DNA from: Scalesia atractyloides
Lineage: Eukaryota > Streptophyta > Magnoliopsida > Asterales > Asteraceae
DNA length: 64,000 nucleotides
Reading direction: 5' to 3'
Assembly (NCBI GenBank): GCA_947069175.1
Contig: CAMTDV010000007.1
Location: 51,293,681-51,357,680 of the forward strand
Positions 12,357-21,915 of this stretch are shown here, one piece after another. The position numbers were made by a program, and so were the translations under genes. Under the pieces are notes generated by a model, which was not told the DNA's origin, searched no databases, and worked only from the letters and a program-made list of their open reading frames with translations. How positions within the stretch are numbered: position 1 is the first letter of the stretch; each line of letters starts with the position of its first letter.

Positions 12357-12428
12357 GGAAGCTGTCGGGTTTCGAACCCGAGTCAGCCGGTTCATCAAAC
12401 AAGCAACACACCGCTCCGCCACATGAAT
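12357..12428 (-). ncRNA. tRNA-like module 0 (antisense), 5' LTR of C
   Basis: On the minus strand the A-box TGGCGGAGCGG (12421-12411) and B-box GGTTCGAAACC (12378-12368) are 32 bases apart, as in tRNA genes. The T-arm is perfect: stem TCGGG/CCCGA around the loop TTCGAAA, extended by GCTG/CAGC. The acceptor and anticodon stems are poor, so it is a tRNA-derived relic or Pol III promoter, not a working tRNA. Confidence 0.6.
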
Positions 12429-12689
12429 CTTTGTGAATAATACTGAAACAAATAATACTTAACTTAAAACTCGAATTCAAAAATCGGACTTCAGCGCGGC
12501 AGAACAAGCGATCGCCGGAAATTCCGGCAATCCTCGAGTTTAGCCAATTTCCTTTTGACTATAACGTTATAACCGACGTCGACATCGGTTATAACCGACG
12601 TCCAACAGTAAATTGCGGTCGTAACCGCCGGAGGAACCTTGACCACGAATCAAGACCAAATTCAGACTAAATTCATCCTGATTCTTCCT

Positions 12690-12697
12690 TATAAATA
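12690..12697 (+). promoter_or_regulatory. TATA box, 5' LTR of C
   Basis: CTTATAAATACTCACCC, the only good TATA box in the LTR. It is matched at 20828-20835 in the 3' LTR. Confidence 0.6.
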
Positions 12698-13285
12698 CTC
12701 ACCCAAACCTCTGGTAATCTTTTCGCTCAAAATCGCACAAACTCTCGAAGCCTTAGCACTTGCCGGAGAAATTTTACAGTCGCCGGACTTTCACCGGAAA
12801 ACCGGGACTTACTTCAAATCGGTAAAATTCTCGATTCTTTCGTTTTCAATCCATTATTAGACAAGTACTAACATAAATCGTTCAACCAGAATCCGTCTCA
12901 GACAACGTTGCCGGGGATTTCTACACTCGCCGGAAAATCTCTGAAAATTCCGAAGTTTCGCTGTGAATCGGTACAATCGTCTAAACCCCCTGATATCTTT
13001 TGTTTAGTACCTTAATTACACAACTCATTGATCAAAACCGTTGATTGATTCACTCAGACAGAGATCATCAATCAGAGCCGACGCCCCTTGCCGGAATTCT
13101 GAAGAAGACATTCTGATCGGTACATTCGTTTCCGTAACCCTTTTTATCCATTTCAATTCAATCAATTATATGATCGATTACCGATTTAAACAAGAACAGT
13201 CATGCATCTTAGTTCTGTGTCGTTATAAATGAAGAAGACGAAGTCAAAATGAGTATAAGATTAATATAAACTGAATGTTTAACCG

Positions 13286-13360
13286 GGTTAGACACACAAT
13301 CTAGCAGTGGACTGTGTGCAAACATACAACGCACGTCACGAGTTCGAATCTTACAACGTA
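13286..13360 (+). ncRNA. tRNA-like module 1 (sense), 5' LTR of C
   Basis: A-box region 13297-13310 (better kept in the 3' LTR as CAGTCCAGCGGTGG) and B-box AGTTCGAATCT at 13341-13351. It starts GGTTAGACACAC, the same lead-in as modules 2 and 3. This is the weakest of the three. Confidence 0.45.
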
Positions 13361-13454
13361 CCGACTTTCAGGATTAAAACCAACCTTTTTAAAACTGAAT
13401 CAGAACGAGTCACAGCATGTTTATAAGAGTAATATAAATCGTAATTTAAACAGA

Positions 13455-13530
13455 TTAGACACACAGCCCAACTGGTTGGGCTGTGCGCATTCGAACCGAA
13501 GGACCCGAGCTCGACTCCGGGTCCCTGCAA
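13455..13530 (+). ncRNA. tRNA-like module 2 (sense), 5' LTR of C
   Basis: A-box CAGCCCAACTGG (13464-13475) and B-box GAGCTCGACTCC (13507-13518), 31 bases apart. The 3' LTR copy keeps GAGTTCGACTCC. ACCCG/CGGGT flank the B-box as a stem. Confidence 0.55.
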
Positions 13531-13624
13531 GCGGTTTCGGCCATTTTAAATCATTTTAATATAAGCCAACTAAAATAACAGTTAATTAATATATATATAT
13601 ATAAATTAAAACAGAGAATATTTC

Positions 13625-13700
13625 GGGTTAGACACGTAGCTTAGTTGGTAGAGCTGCGTGCACGCGTACGAGAGGTCTCGGGTTTGAACCTCACTCAGCG
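13625..13700 (+). ncRNA. tRNA-like module 3 (sense), 5' LTR of C
   Basis: TAGCTTAGTTGG (13637-13648) fits the A-box consensus exactly and reads on as a normal D-arm, AGCTTAGTTGGTAGAGCT. The B-box is GGTTTGAACCT (13681-13691), GGTTCGAACCT in the 3' LTR. A to B is 32 bases. A T-run (13777-13781) that could stop Pol III lies about 85 bases downstream. Confidence 0.62.
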
Positions 13701-13723
13701 CACAACATTTCCACAGTCCGACC

Positions 13724-13774
13724 GGTCAACGGTCCGGTCAACGGTCAACGGCCGGTCAACGGTCAAAAAGTCAA
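13724..13774 (-). promoter_or_regulatory. W-box cluster, 5' LTR of C
   Basis: Five GGTCAA and one AGTCAA within 51 bases, i.e. TTGACC/TTGACT on the minus strand, the WRKY-binding W-box. The 3' LTR has five such sites (21877-21915). Function as a stress-response element is inference. Confidence 0.55.
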
Positions 13775-14800
13775 AATTTTTATTTTCTTTTTATTTATTT
13801 ATTTAATTTAAAAATCAATTAAAAATACTTAAAAATAATATTTTTAAAGTTAGAAAATGGCCTTAAACTCACAAAAATAAATCTAAAAATCCTATTAAGT
13901 TTGTTAATTAAAAGTATTAGTCTCAAATAAAATCCATTTATTTACCGAACCATTTCGTTATTATTTTAGGTTAGTTTTCCTCGTCGATCAAATCCCAAAA
14001 CTCGTGCGCATCCAACATCATCAAAAGAACGCACCCAATGTGAGTGAATCTTTACAAATTCCCCGTTTTAATCACGTTTTGGGGTGTATCATGTGTCGTA
14101 CAATTCTGTTATTATATAAATATAAACACTTGTGCATTCATCATATCTGTGATCTAATGTGTATCAAATGTGTACAAATTGTTGTGTGAATTATGTTTAG
14201 TTTGGATTTATCATTTTCAGTGCAAGCATTTCATTAGGCCCATCAGCTCCCCGTGGGATACGGGTTGAGTACAGGTGCCTCATTCGATCGACTCCGTTTG
14301 ATTGAGCTTGATCTCACATACATCATCATTCATGTCATACGATCGGCTCCGTTTGATTGAGCCTTGATCTCACAGTCATCATCATTCAAATCATATACTC
14401 ATCTAATGTGGTTTGTGTTTTGTTATATACATACGTTTGCTCACATGTGATTATTGCACAACTTTTCAATATTAAATACAACAAGAACTTAATAACAATG
14501 TTTTATCAAGGTTCACTCACCAACTTTTGTTGACCCAAAATATCCCCCGTTTTACACATGATACAGGTGATCCAATTGAGGCAAGAAACACATAGGAAGG
14601 CCTAGAAGAATAAATCAGTCTATGCTTTGGATTGTTTTGCTTAGTTTTCTTTTCTTTGTAATTGTATGGATTTGATTTGAATATTTAAGTTGTAATTTGA
14701 ATTTAATAAATATAAAACATTTTAGTAAACATCATGAGCTTTGGTGATAACCCAATTATGCCCCGACTCTTATTCCGCTGCGGGTCGGGGTGTGACAGAT

Positions 14801-14813
14801 TGGTATCAGAGCC
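14801..14813 (+). promoter_or_regulatory. Primer-binding site of element C (tRNA-iMet)
   Basis: TGGTATCAGAGCC three bases after the LTR end; the standard plant Ty3/gypsy primer site. Confidence 0.93.
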
Positions 14814-15612
14814 ATGACTATAGGGATATAGGATAGGTTATTAGACCCTTAGAGCCTATACTATAGTTGATTAGAATCTTTAAATTGTTTATGTGTTACA
14901 TACAAAATTCATGATGTTTATATGCTTTATGGATATTGTTACATTCCATGTTATGCAAGCATGTTCATAAGTACATATTATTATACAATGCTCATCATGA
15001 ATCATATCCCCATAACATATCATATCCATGAGAGCACACACCTCACAATTCCCATGATTTTTGCAACGATTTTTGTATTTTTCAAATCACATCAAAGTGA
15101 GTTCTCATGACGGGCATGTAGTAACTGGAAGGGTACGAGTATCGGTAGTCGGAATGTCCTGTCTAGGCTTGGCATTCGTATAAATCCAAAATAAAGGACC
15201 AGTTTGCCTACCTGGGGACTAATGATGAGAGTACGAAGGACCTATTAGGCCAAAGCATGCTATACCAAACGTCGTGTGAGCAACCCCACTTTGAGTTGTC
15301 ATTGTGTCTACACCTGGACACCCTCCTACCATACATCTCGCAATCATATTTCATGGTTTTCATTCGGGTGATGCGAGTGTTAAACCGCCAACACCAATGT
15401 GAATCCTACTAAGCCAATAGTCATGGGGGCCCACATGACTATACAGGCGATGGTATGGGGGACATTGTAGGCCCAAACATGAGCAAACCCAAGACATCCT
15501 ATGGATGTAGTTGCATTATTGATGATTATGTTATTTTTTTTATTTTTCTTAACGACACATGACACCTAAAAAGACTCCTTAAACTCATAATCTTCCTTGT
15601 ATGTTCCTGTAG
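14814..15612 (+). other. Element C untranslated leader
   Basis: About 800 bases from the PBS to the gag ATG. No ORF is supported. It includes GTAGTAACTGGAAGGGTA (15119), shared with element B. Confidence 0.7.
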
Positions 15613-17088
15613 ATGTCGGCTAGGCAGCTACGTGGAGGTAGAAAGTCAGGAAGGTCAAACGAACGCTTGGCCACCCAAATTGCAAAACAAATGGCCGCGG
15701 TGCTTCCTGACATCGTAATTCAAGTCCAACAAGCTCTCACCGCGAATCCCATCAACCCTCCCAATCAAGAAGACCAGAACGTCGACAACCCTTCCTCCAA
15801 AAAGTGCTCCTACAAACACTTCAAGTCTTGCGATCCCCCAAAATATGAAGGGACCGAAGGTGTCACTGCTCTCCTCCACTGGTTTGAAGAAATGGAGAAC
15901 ACCTTCCTCAATTGCGATTGTCCCGAGGATCGCAAGGTACGTTATGCAACTGGGAGACTGTTTGGGATAGCCCTTACCTGGTGGAACACAGAGAAGGGTA
16001 AGAGAGGAATCGAAGATGCAATGGCCTTAACATGGCAAGAGTTAAGGGAGATCATGACTAGACGCTTCTGTCTAAGAAGCGAAATCAAAAAGTTAGAAGA
16101 TGAATTCCACTCGCTAAAACAAAAGGAAGGAGATCATACTTCCTACAACAAAAGATTTCTTGAGCTGAACCAAATGATCCCCAACTTGTTCACCCCAGTG
16201 TACCGTTTAGTTGAACACTATATTCGAGGCCTCCCCTCGAAAATTCAAGACTCGGTTCTAAGCACTTCGCCTGCAACACTTGAAACCGCTATGGAACTAG
16301 CTACCGAGCTTACCGAGAATCGCATCCGAAACCGCAAATTTAAGGATGAGAAAAAGAAAGCCCCCATTGAGGCCCAAACTTCAAACCATTCCATCTCCTC
16401 TTCAAAGTTTGCTGGAAAGAGGAAACGAAACAGCAGAAATTTTGCTGTCACACACACAAACTCTCCTATCACTGCCGCACCCATCACCCAAGTTGCTCCC
16501 TCAGCGGCACCCTATAAAAAGCCATACTCCGGCTCATACCCAAAATGCAACCGTTGCCAATACCATCACCTCCCTGAACATCCCTGCCAATATTGCACCA
16601 GCTGTGGCCGTGCGGGTCACACCACCCAAACCTGTCGCGCACTTCAGCGAATGAACCGCAATCAACCCACAACCCAAACCCACCATCAGATAGTGGGTCA
16701 AGCCCAACAACCTTTACTCCTACCACCTGCCCAACATATAGCCCAATCCTACTACCAACCCAACTACCCCATGATGCAACCTATGCGAGCTTGTTACAAC
16801 TGTGGAGACCCAAACCACTTCAGGAACACATGTCCCCGTTTGGTAAACATCATCCATGCTCAAGCTCAAGCGAATCCGGTAAACCAGGCTAACCAAGCTC
16901 CTCCACCTGCTAGAGGAAGAGCTTTCAACATCAACGCCAACCAAGCTAGGGCTGACAACAACGTGGTTAACGGTACGTTTCTCGTCAATGGTAGTTATGC
17001 ATCCATATTATTCGATACTGGCGCGGATAAGAGTTTTGTGTCCTTAGAATTTGAACCCATCCTTAACCAAACTCGTGATAATCTCTAA
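15613..17088 (+). CDS. Element C Gag plus N-terminal protease
   Basis: 491 residues from ATG 15613 (MSARQLRGGRKSGR). Gag core: residues ~70-235, with YKHFKSCDPPKYEGTEG and ..LTWWNTEKGKRG. Two Cys/His clusters follow: CNRC..HHLPEHPCQYCTSC (from ~311), including the knuckle CTSCGRAGHTTQTC, and CYNCGDPNHFRNTC (~393). These bind the genomic RNA. The protease active site ILFDTGADKSF is near residue 467. The frame stops at TAA 17086-17088, just inside protease, and the family sequence goes on in another frame, so a short indel has broken the polyprotein. It would act in cytoplasmic virus-like particles. The frame up to the break is clean. Confidence 0.92.
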   Translation: MSARQLRGGRKSGRSNERLATQIAKQMAAVLPDIVIQVQQALTANPINPPNQEDQNVDNPSSKKCSYKHFKSCDPPKYEGTEGVTALLHWFEEMENTFLNCDCPEDRKVRYATGRLFGIALTWWNTEKGKRGIEDAMALTWQELREIMTRRFCLRSEIKKLEDEFHSLKQKEGDHTSYNKRFLELNQMIPNLFTPVYRLVEHYIRGLPSKIQDSVLSTSPATLETAMELATELTENRIRNRKFKDEKKKAPIEAQTSNHSISSSKFAGKRKRNSRNFAVTHTNSPITAAPITQVAPSAAPYKKPYSGSYPKCNRCQYHHLPEHPCQYCTSCGRAGHTTQTCRALQRMNRNQPTTQTHHQIVGQAQQPLLLPPAQHIAQSYYQPNYPMMQPMRACYNCGDPNHFRNTCPRLVNIIHAQAQANPVNQANQAPPPARGRAFNINANQARADNNVVNGTFLVNGSYASILFDTGADKSFVSLEFEPILNQTRDNL

Positions 17089-18083
17089 CGGTGGAAGTTG
17101 CTGACGAAAAACCAGTCTCATTAAACTCTATTATACGAGGTTGTACCCTCACTCTAAACGATCACGATTTTCCAGTTGACCTTATTCCTATGAAGTTGGG
17201 AAGTTTCGACATTATAATCGGTATAGACTGGCTCAGCCAACATCACGCTGAAGTAGTATGCCGCGAAAAGTTCATTCGCATTCCTCTTGCAGACGGTCAG
17301 ACCCTACGAATCTTCGGAGAAACCCCTTCGAAAGGACTCAAATTGATGTCCTGCCTTCAAGCCCGAAAATACCTCCGTAAGAACTATGTCGCATTCCTAA
17401 CTCACGTCGTCAAGAAGGGAAACAAGGAGAAGAAACTCGAAGATATACCGGTAGTGAAAGAATTCCCACAAGTCTTTCCCGACGACATCTCTGGACTTCC
17501 TCCCGTAAGAGAAGTCGAATTCCGCATTGACCTTATACCTGGCGCAACACCAGTCGCAAAATCTCCTTATAGGTTAGCCCCATCCGAAATGCAAGAGCTG
17601 GCCAGTCAACTGCAAGAGCTGACTGACAAAGGATTCATACGTCCTAGCTCCTCGCCTTGGGGTGCACCTGTTCTTTTTGTGAACAAGAAAGATGGAACGT
17701 TTCGCATGTGTATAGACTATAGAGAGCTTAACAAGTTAACGGTTAAGAACCGCTACCCATTACCTCGCATCGATGACCTTCTAGACCAACTTCAAGGCGC
17801 CACCTGTTTTTCAAAAATCGACCTTCGATCTGGTTATCATCAACTCAGAGTACATGAAGAAGACGTCCCAAAGACCGCCTTCCGAACTCGTTATGGTCAT
17901 TACGAATTCATGGTCATGCCATTTGGTTTAACCAACGCCCCAGCAGTATTCATGGATTTAATGAATAGGGTTGCAAACCCTACCTCGACCGCTTTGTCAT
18001 CGTCTTCATCGACGACATCCTCATCTACTCAAAGTCTAAGTCTGATCATGAACGACACCTTCGACTCATCCTTACACTCTTAA
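17089..18083 (+). pseudogene. Element C protease C-term and reverse transcriptase N-term
   Basis: The frame from 17091 reads protease C-terminus (FDIIIGIDWLSQHHAEVVC) and then RT. The RT palm starts near residue 160 (SPYRLAPSEMQELASQLQEL), with RPSSSPWGAPVLFVNKKDG, FRMCIDYRELN (~203), KIDLRSGYHQLRV and MPFGLTNAPAVF. After MNRVANP the frame turns into Ser/Thr-rich nonsense. The RT catalytic FIDDIL is encoded at 18005-18022 in the next frame. A one-base loss near 17972 explains this. RT copies the RNA genome into DNA. Confidence 0.92.
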
Positions 18084-18736
18084 GGACAGAAAAGTTGTAC
18101 GCTAAGTTCTCGAAATGTGAATTCTGGTTAAGGGAAGTACAATTCCTTGGACACGTCGTCAATGACAAGGGAATTCATGTTGATCCCTCAAAAATCAAGG
18201 CAGTACAGGAATGGCAAGCGCCACGTACCCCTACCGAAGTAAGATCATTTCTTGGTTTGGCTGGTTACTATCACCGTTTCATTGCAAATTTCTCCCGTAT
18301 TGCTGCACCACTCACGGCTTTGACTCATAAAGGAAAGCCCTTCATATGGGGACCTAAACAAGAAGAAGCCTTCCAAACTCTAAAGCAAAAACTCCGTGAC
18401 GTACCTATCCTCACACTTCCTGAAGGTTGTGATGACTTCGTGGTTTATTGCGACGCGTCAGGGCAAGGACTAGGCTGTGTACTGATGCAAAGAGGAAAAG
18501 TGATAGCTTATACTTCTAGGCAACTCAAAGTTCATGAGAAGAACTACACCACCCACGACCTGGAACTTGGAGCCGTTGTGTTCGCTCTTAAGATATGGAG
18601 ACATTACCTCTACGGTACCAAGTGTGAAATATACACTGACCACAAGAGCCTCCAACATATCTTTAACCAAAAGGAGTTGAATATGAGACAACGAAGATGG
18701 GTCGAACTTCTTAACGACTACGACTGTGAAATTTGA
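17973..18736 (+). pseudogene. Element C reverse transcriptase C-term and RNase H
   Basis: The frame opens with the catalytic FIDDIL (18005), RT thumb (KLYAKFSKCEFW, VQFLGHVVNDKGIHVDPSKI, FLGLAGYYHRFI) and RNase H (VVYCDASGQGLGCVLMQ, ..HDLELGAVVFALKIWRHYL, YTDHKSLQHIF). It ends at TGA 18734-18736 after NDYDCEI. The stop sits where the family has a sense codon, compatible with CGA to TGA, the C-to-T decay expected of methylated plant DNA. RNase H removes the RNA strand after copying. Confidence 0.92.
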
Positions 18737-19169
18737 TATCATCCTGGCAAGGCAAATGTGGTGGCCGATGCGCCCCAGTCGAAAAGGTTATGCGAACTCC
18801 ATTCATCTTCTATGTTCGCAAATCATAACTGACATCAAAGATCGAATCCGAGAAGCACAACATGTTTCAGTAACAGAAAACGACGTACGCAATGAGCTGT
18901 CTTGTGGAGCTGAGCTTAAGATCGAAACTAAATCCGATGGTATTCTATACTATCTAAATCGCATATGGATTCCCGATCACGATAACCTTCGTGATTTCCT
19001 TATGAATGAGGCGCACAAAACACGGTACTCTGTACACCCAGGAGCCGACAAGATGTATCAAGACCTTCGATACACCTACTGGTGGCCTGGCATGAAAAAG
19101 GATATCGCTGTTTTTATTTCCAAGTGCCTTACATGTTCCATGGTAAAAGCTGAACATCAAAGACCTTAA
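18737..19169 (+). pseudogene. Element C RNase H tail and integrase zinc-binding domain
   Basis: After a further frame change near 18770 this part reads the linker and the integrase N-terminal zinc domain: HKTRYSVHPGADKMYQDLRY, TYWWPGMKKDI and ISKCLTCSMVK supply the His and Cys ligands. It ends at TAA 19167-19169 after EHQRP, another in-frame nonsense codon; the same frame continues into the integrase core. Confidence 0.88.
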
Positions 19170-20276
19170 GGACTTCTAACCCAACCTGAAATACCTGTAT
19201 GGAAGTGGGAAAACATAACCATGGACTTCATTACCGGGTTACCTCGCACCTCCAGTGGGTATGACACCATATGGGTAATCATTGATCGTCTTACAAAATC
19301 AGCTCACTTCATTCCGATTCGCGAGGACTTCAAGAATGAGAAGTTAGCTCGTATCTACATCAGCGAAATCGTAAGCCGTCATGGTGTACCTTTAAGCCTC
19401 ATTTCAGACCGTGATGGTCGTTTCACTTCACGAACATGGCAAGTTGAACAAACCGCATTGGGTACACGATTAGACCTCAGTACCGCTTTTCATCCTCAAA
19501 CTGATGGACAATCTGAACGCACCATCCAAACTCTTGAAGACATGCTTCGAGCATGTGTCATAGACTTCAAAGGGAATTGGGACGCTCATCTACCATTAGT
19601 TGAATTTTCGTACAACAATAGCTATCATTCAAGTATCGGCATGGCTCCTTTCGAAGCTTTATATGGTCGTAAGTGCCGATCTCTAGTATGTTGGCACGAA
19701 ATTGGAGAAGCACAAATCACCGGTCCAGAATTAATTCAAGAAACAACGGACAAGATCCATCAAATTCGAAACAATCTTCTAGCGGCACAAAGTCGTCAAA
19801 AGAGTTATGCAGACAAACGACGAAAGCCCTTGGAGTTTAACATTGGTGATCAAGTACTTTTAAAAGTATCACCGTGGAAGGGAGTAGTTCGTTTTGGCCA
19901 GAAGGGCAAGCTAGCACCACGCTACGTAGGACCTTTCAAGATACTCGAAAGAGTAGGACCTGTAGCATACAAGCTTGACCTACCAGAAGAACTCAACAGA
20001 ATTCATCCCACATTCCATGTATCAAACTTAAAGAAGTGCCTCGCTGATGAAAACCTCCATATTCCCCTAGAAGATATTCAGATCGATGAATCTATGCACT
20101 TCATTGAAAGACCAGTAGAGATTATGGACTTTGGAGAAAAACGTTTAAGACGGAGTCGTATTCCAATTGTTAGGGTACGCTGGGAGTCAAAACGAGGACC
20201 TGAGTTTACTTGGGAACGTGAAGACTCAATGCACGAAAAATATCCGCATCTTTTTCCTGTTACCACTACTACTTAA
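19170..20276 (+). CDS. Element C integrase core with C-terminal chromodomain
   Basis: Open from the preceding stop; the first ATG is at 19221 (351 residues). Counting from that ATG, the catalytic triad is intact: D2 (MDFITG), D63 (SDRDGRF) and E99 (DGQSERTIQ), giving exact D,D(35)E spacing. KWN-like and GPY-type C-terminal modules follow (LAPRYVGPFKI, IHPTFHVSNLKKCL). A chromodomain sits at ~294-345 (FIERPVEIMDFGEKRLRRSR to FTWEREDSMHEKYPHLF). Integrase inserts the DNA copy; the chromodomain of chromoviruses steers it to heterochromatin marks. The stretch FTSRTWQVEQTALGTRLD looks slightly altered for the family. Confidence 0.92.
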   Translation, partial: GLLTQPEIPVWKWENITMDFITGLPRTSSGYDTIWVIIDRLTKSAHFIPIREDFKNEKLARIYISEIVSRHGVPLSLISDRDGRFTSRTWQVEQTALGTRLDLSTAFHPQTDGQSERTIQTLEDMLRACVIDFKGNWDAHLPLVEFSYNNSYHSSIGMAPFEALYGRKCRSLVCWHEIGEAQITGPELIQETTDKIHQIRNNLLAAQSRQKSYADKRRKPLEFNIGDQVLLKVSPWKGVVRFGQKGKLAPRYVGPFKILERVGPVAYKLDLPEELNRIHPTFHVSNLKKCLADENLHIPLEDIQIDESMHFIERPVEIMDFGEKRLRRSRIPIVRVRWESKRGPEFTWEREDSMHEKYPHLFPVTTTT

Positions 20277-20295
20277 ATTTCGGGACGAAATTTCT

Positions 20296-20308
20296 AAAAG
20301 TAGGGGAT
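20296..20308 (+). promoter_or_regulatory. Polypurine tract of element C
   Basis: AAAAGTAGGGGA, ending two bases before the 3' LTR. The upstream CGGGACGAAATTTC is shared with element B. Confidence 0.82.
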
Positions 20309-20496
20309 ACTGTAACATTCGTCGAAAAACGGGTTTCCAAAACCCGCTTCGTTTATTAATCGAATAGTAAGTTATAATTTTTCGTTGCGTATATAATGTC
20401 AATTTTAATTTTAATCGATACATAATTAATAAATATTTTAGAATTTAAAAATTATAATTAATAAACAATAAAAACAAGTGAAGGAAAAAAATAAAG

Positions 20497-20567
20497 GAAG
20501 CTGCCAGGTTTCGAACCCGGGTCAGCCGGTTCATCAAACAAGCAACACACCGCTCCGCCACATGAAT
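20497..20567 (-). ncRNA. tRNA-like module 0 (antisense), 3' LTR of C
   Basis: A-box 20560-20550 and B-box 20517-20507 on the minus strand. The T-stem is CCGGG/CCTGG where the 5' LTR has TCGGG/CCCGA, so pairing is kept although the bases changed. Confidence 0.6.
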
Positions 20568-20827
20568 CTTTGTGAATAATACTGAAACAAATAATACTTA
20601 ACTTAAAACTCAAATTCAAAAATCGGACTTCAGCGCGGCAGAACTAGCGATCGCCGGAAATTCGGCAATCCGCGAGTTTAGCCAATTTCCTTTTGACTAT
20701 AACGTTATAACCGACGTCGACATCGGTTATAACCGACGTCCAACAGTAAATTGCGGTCGTAACCGCCGGAGAAACCTTGACCACGAATCAAGACCAAATT
20801 CAGACTAAATTCATCCTGATTCTTCCT

Positions 20828-20835
20828 TATAAATA
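20828..20835 (+). promoter_or_regulatory. TATA box, 3' LTR of C
   Basis: TATAAATA, identical to the 5' LTR copy. It could drive read-out transcription into flanking DNA. Confidence 0.5.
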
Positions 20836-21422
20836 CTCACCCAAACCTCTGGTAATCTTTTCGCTCAAAATCGCACAAACTCTCGAAGCTTTAGCACTCG
20901 CCGGAGAAATTTTACAGTCGCCGGACTTTCACCGGAAAATTGGGACTTACTTCAAATCGGTAAAATTCTCGATTCTTTCGTTTTCAATCCATTATTAGAC
21001 AAGTACTAACATAAATCGTTCAACCAGAATCCGTCTCAGACAACGTTGCCGGGAATTTCTACACTCGCCGGAAAATCTCTGAAAATTCCGAAGTTTCGCT
21101 GTGAATCGGTGCAATCGTCTAAACCCCCTGATATCTTTTGTTTAGTACCTAATTACACAACTCATTGATCAAAACCGTTGATTGATTCACTCAGACAGAG
21201 ATCATCAATCAGAGCCGACGCCCCTTGCCGGAATTCTGAAGAAGACATTCTGATCGGTACATTCGTTTCCGTAACCCTTTTTATCCATTTCAATTCAATC
21301 AATTATATGATCGATGACCGATTTAAACAAGAACAGTCAGGCATCTTAGTTTTGTGTCGTTATAAATGAAGAAGACGAAGTCGAAATGAGTATAAGATTA
21401 ATATAAACTGAATGTTTAACCG

Positions 21423-21495
21423 GGTTAGACACACAGTCCAGCGGTGGACTGTGTGCAAACATACAACGCACGTCACGAGTTCGAATCTTACAACG
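21423..21495 (+). ncRNA. tRNA-like module 1, 3' LTR of C
   Basis: A-box CAGTCCAGCGGTGG (21434-21447) and B-box AGTTCGAATCT (21478-21488). Confidence 0.5.
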
Positions 21496-21592
21496 TACCG
21501 ACTTTCAGGATTAAAACCAACCTTTTTAAAACTGAATCAGAACGAGTCACAGCATGTTTATAAGAGTAATATAAACTGTAATTTAAACAGAT

Positions 21593-21665
21593 TAGACACA
21601 CAGCCCAACTGGTTGGGCTGTGCGCATTCTAACCGAAGGACCCGAGTTCGACTCCGGGTCCCTGC
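21593..21665 (+). ncRNA. tRNA-like module 2, 3' LTR of C
   Basis: A-box CAGCCCAACTGG (21601-21612) and B-box GAGTTCGACTC (21644-21654), 31 bases apart. Confidence 0.55.
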
Positions 21666-21724
21666 AAGCGGTTCGGCCATTTTAAATCATTTTAATATAA
21701 GCCAACTAAAATAACAGTTAATTA

Positions 21725-21766
<42 letters not shown>

Positions 21767-21776
21767 GAGAATATTT

Positions 21777-21855
21777 CGGGTTAGACACGTAGCTTAGTTG
21801 GTAGAGCTGCGTGCACGCGTACGAGAGGTCTCGGGTTCGAACCTCACTCAGCGCA
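21777..21855 (+). ncRNA. tRNA-like module 3, 3' LTR of C
   Basis: A-box TAGCTTAGTTGG (21790-21801) and B-box GGTTCGAACCT (21834-21844), both close to consensus; 32 bases apart. It is the best module of the set. Confidence 0.65.
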
Positions 21856-21876
21856 CAACATTTCCACAGTCCGACC

Positions 21877-21915
21877 GGTCAACGGTCAACGGCCGGTCAA
21901 CGGTCAAAAAGTCAA
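21877..21915 (-). promoter_or_regulatory. W-box cluster, 3' LTR of C
   Basis: Four GGTCAA and one AGTCAA (TTGACC/TTGACT on the minus strand). Confidence 0.5.

Larger units (their letters stand above)
12173..14797 (+). repeat. Element C 5' LTR (2625 bp)
   Basis: TGTAACATCC to GGGTGTGACA. It contains, in order, an antisense tRNA-like module, a TATA box (12690), three sense tRNA-like modules, a GGTCAA cluster and the GATCGGCTCCGTTTGATTGA-type duplication near 14285/14341. With the TATA box at 12690, R-U5 is about 2 kb, so the genomic RNA would carry the three sense modules in its leader. Confidence 0.93.

Noticed and set aside
15655..16944. Several ORFs of 74-102 codons on both strands over gag of element C
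   Set aside because: They overlap the clean Gag frame and are products of its codon bias.
12400..21850. True tRNA genes in the LTRs of C
   Set aside because: A- and B-boxes and T-arms are good, but acceptor and anticodon stems do not pair, so I call them tRNA-like only.
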